From the NCBI RefSeq assembly GCF_016907715.1, contig NZ_JAFBCM010000001.1, forward strand, positions 4,092,001-4,156,000: 64,000 nt of DNA, given 5' to 3'. The position numbers and the translations under genes were made by a program. Position 1 is the first letter of the stretch, and the number at the start of each line of letters is the position of its first letter. The notes under the pieces are model-generated. The model saw only the letters and a program-made list of their open reading frames with translations. It had not been told where the DNA came from and did not search any database. The stretch comes from Tenggerimyces flavus. Lineage in GTDB: Bacteria; Actinomycetota; Actinomycetes; Propionibacteriales; Actinopolymorphaceae. Shown piece after piece: positions 60,064 through 64,000 of this stretch.

Positions 60064-60106
60064 GTCAACCTACGTTGACGACGTCGTCCTGTCAACCAAG
60101 GTTGAC
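60064..60106. promoter_or_regulatory. Twin operators GTCAAC-N4-GTTGAC
   Basis: GTCAACCTACGTTGAC (60064-60079) and GTCAACCAAGGTTGAC (60091-60106) are two 16-bp palindromes with identical half-sites. Their centres are 27 bp apart, just before the HTH gene and inside the end of the MDMPI remnant. Confidence 0.75.
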
Positions 60107-60271
60107 GCGCCGGCGCCCGTGAGGTCGGCGCAGACCGCGACCCGACCGGCCATCGCCATCGTGAGCGCCAGGGTGGAGCCGCGGACGAGCGGACCCGCTC
60201 CGGTCGCGAACGGGCCGTCCGTCGCCTCCAGCCGCAGCCTGTCGACCGTGCTCGGGTCCGGCCCCGCCCTC
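60070..60271 (-). pseudogene. Truncated MDMPI-like C-terminal fragment next to the insertion sequence
   Basis: About 67 codons remain, ending STLVDRTTSST. VDRLRLEATDGPFATGAGPL with VRGSTLALTMAMAGR and LTGAGASTL fits the C-terminal domain of mycothiol-dependent maleylpyruvate isomerase-like proteins (about 200-250 residues). The N-terminal two-thirds are missing; the frame meets the left end of the insertion sequence at 60272. The missing part is not found beyond the right end. Confidence 0.6.
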
Positions 60272-60296
60272 GGGCCAATGATCAGGTTTACAGGCT

Positions 60297-61790
60297 CTAC
60301 GCAGCCAAGCGTGGTGTGCGGTGTCTGATGTGGGTGGCTGCGGGTTTGGGTGGCCAGTCTATGTCGGCGCAGGCGAGGAGGATGCGGGCGCGGTAGTTGG
60401 TGAAGCTGCGGAAGCCGAAGCCGATGCGTTTGATCTTCTTGATGATGGTGTTGGTGCCTTCGGTGGGGCCGTTGCTGGCGTAGGGGTGGTCGGCTCGGGC
60501 GAGGATGGGGTCGCGCCACTCGGTGAGGGTGTTCGCCAGGGTCGCTAGTTCGGGGATGTCGTCGTGGTGGGCGTAGTAGCGGGCGTCGGCGATGAGCCGG
60601 TCAAGGCGTGCGGTGACCCTTGTTTTGTTGGGGAAACGCTGCCTCGCCGTGGTGTCGACGCGTTGGTAGAGGTGGCGGAGGCGGTGGGCGATCTCCCAGG
60701 TGGCGCCGACCTGGCCGGTGGGGTCGTGGTCGAGTAGGACGGTGCGCAGTCGGGTGGCGCGGTGTCCGTCGGGGGTGAAGGCCTCGGGTTTGCTGCGCAG
60801 CAGCCGCAGTGTGTCGTGCAGGGGGTCGCCCTTGCGGCCGCGGCGGCCGAGTTGGTCGAACTGGACCCGGCGGCGGACCAGTTCGGTCGTGTCGGTGCCG
60901 AGTTTGACCAGGTGGAAGGCGTCGAGCACCACGCTGGCCTGCGGCAGCCCGGTCCGTAGCCCGGACCGGTAGGAGCGCAGCGGATCACACACCGCGGCCT
61001 GGATACCGGCCCGCCAGGCCGGGTCCCGGTGGGCGAACCAGTCGGACACGATCCGGCCGGTGCGGCCCGGCAGCACATCGAGCAGCTTCCCGCGGCCGAC
61101 GTCGACGATGGTGGTGCAGAACCGCATCCACTGCACCGGCCCACGGGCCCCGAACACGTGCTCATCGACGCCGACCGCGGTCACCGCACGCGCCTCCGGT
61201 GGCCGGCGCAGCGCCTTCGCGGCGGCCACGACGGCGGTGTTGACCGTGCCCCACGACACACCGAACTCCGCGGCCACCGTCGCCACCGCGGACTGGTCCT
61301 GACCGACCCGGCGCACCGCCTCGGCCACCGCCCGCTCGGTCATACACCGCCGCGGCCGAATCAGCTCACTCGTCTCAGACCACGTCACCGCCGTCGCCGT
61401 GGTCGTCGTCGTCGTCGTGGCCGTGGCCGTCGCCGTGGTCGTTCTTCCTTGCAGGCAACGAGGTTCGCGGCATCGCCACAACCGCTTATGCCACACCAGC
61501 AGCACCGGCTTACCCGCAATCGGCAGATCCCGCACCACCACCGGCCGCCGACCATGCGGCGACGCGACCACCCCACACCCCCGACACGCCTCCCGACACG
61601 CCTCCCGACACGCCTCCCGACACGCCTCCCGACACGCCTCCCGACACGCCTCCCGACACGCCTCCCGACACGCCTGCGACCCGGCCGTGGTCTGAATCAG
61701 CAGGTTCCACTCCCCGAGCAGTTCCACCGCCCGAGTCACCTCGAACCCCTCAAGGCCCAACGCGGCCGTCCACCCAGTAACGTCATCCAC
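60297..61790 (-). CDS. ISL3-family transposase with expanded zinc-finger repeat
   Basis: The 497-residue transposase has an N-terminal zinc-finger region, a helix-turn-helix (SAVATVAAEFGVSWGTVNTA) and a DDE core (VGVDEHVFGARG, VVLDAFHLVKL, HPYASNGPTEGTNTIIKKIK). In the zinc-finger region the sequence ACRE is repeated seven times before ACRGCG, and a Thr/Ala-only tract follows CREPRC. Both are encoded by short DNA repeats. The GTG at 61790 has GGAAGGAG upstream and is preferred over the earlier open start at 61904. Whether the expanded finger still folds is doubtful, but the DDE part is intact. Confidence 0.85.
   Translation of the reverse strand: MDDVTGWTAALGLEGFEVTRAVELLGEWNLLIQTTAGSQACREACREACREACREACREACREACREACRGCGVVASPHGRRPVVVRDLPIAGKPVLLVWHKRLWRCREPRCLQGRTTTATATATTTTTTTATAVTWSETSELIRPRRCMTERAVAEAVRRVGQDQSAVATVAAEFGVSWGTVNTAVVAAAKALRRPPEARAVTAVGVDEHVFGARGPVQWMRFCTTIVDVGRGKLLDVLPGRTGRIVSDWFAHRDPAWRAGIQAAVCDPLRSYRSGLRTGLPQASVVLDAFHLVKLGTDTTELVRRRVQFDQLGRRGRKGDPLHDTLRLLRSKPEAFTPDGHRATRLRTVLLDHDPTGQVGATWEIAHRLRHLYQRVDTTARQRFPNKTRVTARLDRLIADARYYAHHDDIPELATLANTLTEWRDPILARADHPYASNGPTEGTNTIIKKIKRIGFGFRSFTNYRARILLACADIDWPPKPAATHIRHRTPRLAA
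61582..61677. repeat. 12-bp in-frame tandem repeat, eight units
   Basis: Eight units of CGACACGCCTCC lie head to tail (last one altered), coding for ACRE on the minus strand inside the transposase zinc finger. Confidence 0.9.
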
Positions 61791-61943
61791 GGGTCCTGTG
61801 CTCCTTCCAGCCCCGGCTGATTCGCAACCAACCGAGACTGACCGGCACAGGACCCCCCTCACGAGGAGACACGCCGACAGGTCTGCTACCAGCCCCACCA
61901 CCACCCTTGGCTAAGAAGAGCCTGTTTACATGATCATTGGCCC

Positions 61944-62080
61944 CTTTACGTGGGGTGGACGCCAGGTGGAGCGGCCACTGGCCGGGTAAGGCGACCACGA
62001 TGCGAGGTGTCGCGCGCCAGGCGATAGTCATGAGACACGGCCTGAATGACCAGCCGAAGGCGGCCGGAATCATCGCGACG
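61944..62080. other. Short gap between insertion sequence and acyl-CoA synthetase gene
   Basis: 137 bp with no recognisable gene, operator or repeat. It does not contain the missing 5' part of the MDMPI-like gene. Confidence 0.4.
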
Positions 62081-64000
62081 TCAGTGGTGGTCGAGGCGAC
62101 GGACGAACCAGTCCGTTCGCGAACCCAGGTCTGCCGGGCCGACGCGGACCGCGGCGCCGAGGACGGCGGCTTCGGTCGGGCCGGCGAGGACCGGCGTCAG
62201 CTCCGCCGAGAGCACCTCGGGGATGTCGTACGCCAGCCGCGAGATCCGGTGCAGCAGGTCCTCGATCCGGCCGACGTCCACGTGGTCGCCACCCGAGTGC
62301 CCGAACAGCAGCGGCGCGGCGCGGACCTCGCGGACCATGTTCGACGCGTCCACGTCGGTCAACGGCGGGATCCGGAACGCCTGGTCGCCGAGCAGCTCGG
62401 TCGCCACACCCGCCAGCCCGAACCAGACGATCGGCCCGAACATCGGGTCCTCCGCGCACGCCACCACGACCGGCACGCCCTGCCCGGCCATCTTCTGTAC
62501 GACGAATCGCGCCTCCGACGGGTCGCCGATCGTCGCCGACAGGGTCGTCCACGCGGAGCGCATCTCGTCCTCCGCCGCGATGTTCCGCCACACGTCGGCG
62601 AGGTCGGGACGCTGCCGCAGGTGCGGCGCCGCGCCCTTCAGCACGACGTCCCAGCCGAGCTTCTCCGCGACCACCACCGCCTCGTCGACCGATGACACCG
62701 GATGGGTCTGCCACACGTCGATCCCGTAGCAGGCAAGGAGTTCGCGCATGCACGACTCGGAGAGGACGGTGCCCTTCGGATGGTCGGTGAGCACGTTCTC
62801 GATGATCGCCCGCGCGCGTTCGGTGTCGACGTCCTCATAAACCGGGATCCGCCCGCGCGGCCGCGCCCGCCACTCGGCGTAGCGAGTGACCTTCGCGAGC
62901 GCGCGGACGGCGACGTCGGGCGAGGCGTACGACGGCACCGAGCCGTGCACCGCGACGCCCTGCTCGTCGACGCGGCGGAGCGGCTCGGGAACGCCCTGGG
63001 TGCCGAGGAACGTCGTCACGACGGGCTTCACCGAGTCCGCGGTGGCTCGCGCGATCGCGTGCGCGACTTCGGTGCCGTCGACGTCGAGCGGCGACACGTA
63101 CACGACCACCACCGCGTCCACGCCGTCGTCGCCGACCATCTCCGCGACGGCACGTTCCAAGTCCTCGGCGCTCACGTCGCTGAGGAACGCCGCGGGCTGG
63201 CGGGCCACGGCCATGCCGGTCTCGACCGCGGCATCGGCGGCGAGCATGCCGAGCGCGTCGGAGTTGCCGACGATGCCGAGGCGGGAGCCGTCCGGCAACG
63301 GTTGGTACGCGAGCACCTGCGCGACGTCGAGCATCTGGTCGAGCGTGTCGACCAGCATGACGCCGGCCTGCGCGAACATCGCGTCAACCGCGGCTTGCGG
63401 TACGGACGCGGCGTGCACGGAGTGCCCGAGCGGCACGCCTTGCGTGAACCGCCCGGATCGTACGGCGACGACCGGCTTGGCGACGGACAGCCTCCGCGCG
63501 ATGCGGTTGAACTTGCGCGGGTTGCCGACGGACTCGAGGTAGAGCAGGACGACATCGGTGGCGGCGTCCTCCTCCCAGTACTGCATGAGATCGTTCCCAG
63601 AAACGTCCGCCCGGTTGCCGGCCGACACGAACGTCGACAGCCCCAGCCCGCGGCTCGCGACGGTCTGCAGGATCACCGTGCCGAGCGCGCCCGACTGGCA
63701 GAAGAAGCCGACCTTGCCGCGCGCCGGAACGACGGGGGAGAGCGAGGCGTTGAGTGCGTACGCGGGATCGGTGTTGATCACGCCGAGCGCCGCCGGGCCG
63801 ACCACGCGGAGTCCGTGCGCGTGCGCGACGCGCACCAGCTCGTGCTGCCGCTTCTTGCCTTCGCGCCCGGTCTCGGCGAACCCGCTGGAGACGACCAACA
63901 GGGCATGGACGTTCTTGGCCGCGGCCTCGAGCACAACCTCGTTGACGGACTCGGCGGGAACCGCGACGACGGCCAGGTCGATCTCGCCGGGGACGTCGAG
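62081..64000 (-). CDS. ADP-forming acyl-CoA synthetase-like protein, C-terminal part (probably GNAT-fused)
   Basis: The visible 640 residues, open to the right edge, hold the CoA-binding (RVVGPAALGVINTDPAYALN), succinyl-CoA-ligase-like (GKVGFFCQSGALGTVILQTV) and ATP-grasp domains (about residues 410-620 of the visible part; VVLKGAAPHLRQRPDLADVW). Related actinobacterial proteins carry an N-terminal GNAT domain (protein acetyltransferases of the Pat type), which would lie outside the window. The segment of the catalytic phospho-His reads GHSVHAASVPQAAVDAMFAQ, unlike the classical SHTG, so synthetase activity is uncertain. The start is not in the window. Confidence 0.88.
   Translation of the reverse strand, partial: LDVPGEIDLAVVAVPAESVNEVVLEAAAKNVHALLVVSSGFAETGREGKKRQHELVRVAHAHGLRVVGPAALGVINTDPAYALNASLSPVVPARGKVGFFCQSGALGTVILQTVASRGLGLSTFVSAGNRADVSGNDLMQYWEEDAATDVVLLYLESVGNPRKFNRIARRLSVAKPVVAVRSGRFTQGVPLGHSVHAASVPQAAVDAMFAQAGVMLVDTLDQMLDVAQVLAYQPLPDGSRLGIVGNSDALGMLAADAAVETGMAVARQPAAFLSDVSAEDLERAVAEMVGDDGVDAVVVVYVSPLDVDGTEVAHAIARATADSVKPVVTTFLGTQGVPEPLRRVDEQGVAVHGSVPSYASPDVAVRALAKVTRYAEWRARPRGRIPVYEDVDTERARAIIENVLTDHPKGTVLSESCMRELLACYGIDVWQTHPVSSVDEAVVVAEKLGWDVVLKGAAPHLRQRPDLADVWRNIAAEDEMRSAWTTLSATIGDPSEARFVVQKMAGQGVPVVVACAEDPMFGPIVWFGLAGVATELLGDQAFRIPPLTDVDASNMVREVRAAPLLFGHSGGDHVDVGRIEDLLHRISRLAYDIPEVLSAELTPVLAGPTEAAVLGAAVRVGPADLGSRTDWFVRRLDHH

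Larger units (their letters stand above)
60272..61943 (-). mobile_element. ISL3-family-like insertion sequence
   Basis: About 1,672 bp with imperfect terminal inverted repeats: GGGCCAATGATCAGGTTTAC at 60272 and, on the other strand, GGGCCAATGATCATGTAAAC at 61943, each continuing with AGGCTCT. One transposase gene fills it. No matching 8-bp target duplication is seen (CCGCCCTC on the left, CTTTACGT on the right), so a deletion next to the element is likely. Confidence 0.85.

Noticed and set aside
61582-61677. CRISPR-like array
   Set aside because: The 12-bp units have no spacers and lie in frame inside the transposase gene.

Overview
The window is high-GC DNA with short intergenic gaps, many GTG/TTG starts and ATGA/GTGA gene overlaps. 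It carries a principal sigma factor of the HrdB/SigA type, ParE and ParC, a DUF7455 gene, DUF1707 proteins, RskA-type anti-sigma, mycothiol-enzyme remnants and LAL regulators. Together these indicate a soil-type actinobacterium; Propionibacteriales/Kribbella-like is possible, but I cannot fix the genus from sequence alone. The sigma factor / DUF7455 / parE / parC set recalls the conserved hrdB-parE-parC neighbourhood of Streptomyces, here opened up by about 20 kb and 15 kb of accessory DNA.

Layout. 1-1543: two tandem, nearly identical principal-type sigma factors, the first cut by the window edge. 1634-7296: an operon of five tandem paralogues, each with a cytoplasmic DUF1707 domain, a Pro-rich linker, one membrane helix and a Cys-containing ectodomain of unknown function. 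7286-8881: Tat-exported beta-helix polysaccharide lyase/hydrolase. 9418-11818: DUF456 protein, methyltransferase, tandem-GNAT protein. 11815-15816: lacI - glucoamylase-like hydrolase - sulfatase. 15864-19303: GntR/FCD regulator with an IlvD/Edd dehydratase, divergent from a DapA-family enzyme (sugar-acid catabolism). 19300-19920: superoxide dismutase. 19921-21341: gene-free, filled with repeats. 21342-24001: DUF7455 and parE. 24105-36404: lectin-like secreted protein, glycogen debranching enzyme, APC permease, XRE regulator, SDR, LuxR regulator, WYL regulator divergent from a three-gene ABC-2 exporter, MFS protein. 36482-38860: repeat lipoprotein, ECF sigma, RskA-type anti-sigma. 38965-42555: parC, a YidC paralogue and DUF6412. 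42617-53007: lacI, small secreted protein, large LAL-LuxR regulator, VOC protein, then a sugar-type ABC importer (no ATPase) with a nucleoside hydrolase and a secreted beta-propeller. 53047-59529: GNAT, DJ-1/PfpI, His-rich protein, MFS, ScyD/ScyE-like propeller, acyl-CoA synthetase. 59587-62080: small basic protein, small HTH gene with twin operators, truncated MDMPI remnant, ISL3-type insertion sequence. 62081-64000: ADP-forming acyl-CoA synthetase-like protein running off the right edge.

How parts work together. Two LacI circuits can be read from operators. One (AAGCG.TT core) lies over its own lacI start and upstream of the beta-helix gene 6.9 kb away. The other (AGTCTAYTCGTGTAGA) lies upstream of lacI at 42617 and of the ABC operon at 47921 (15 of 16 bases the same). 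A third operator, GATTGTCAACAATC, sits between the GntR gene and the DapA-like gene.

The most unusual content is the five-gene DUF1707 array and a set of intergenic palindromes. Related copies of these palindromes keep their loops while both arms change together.
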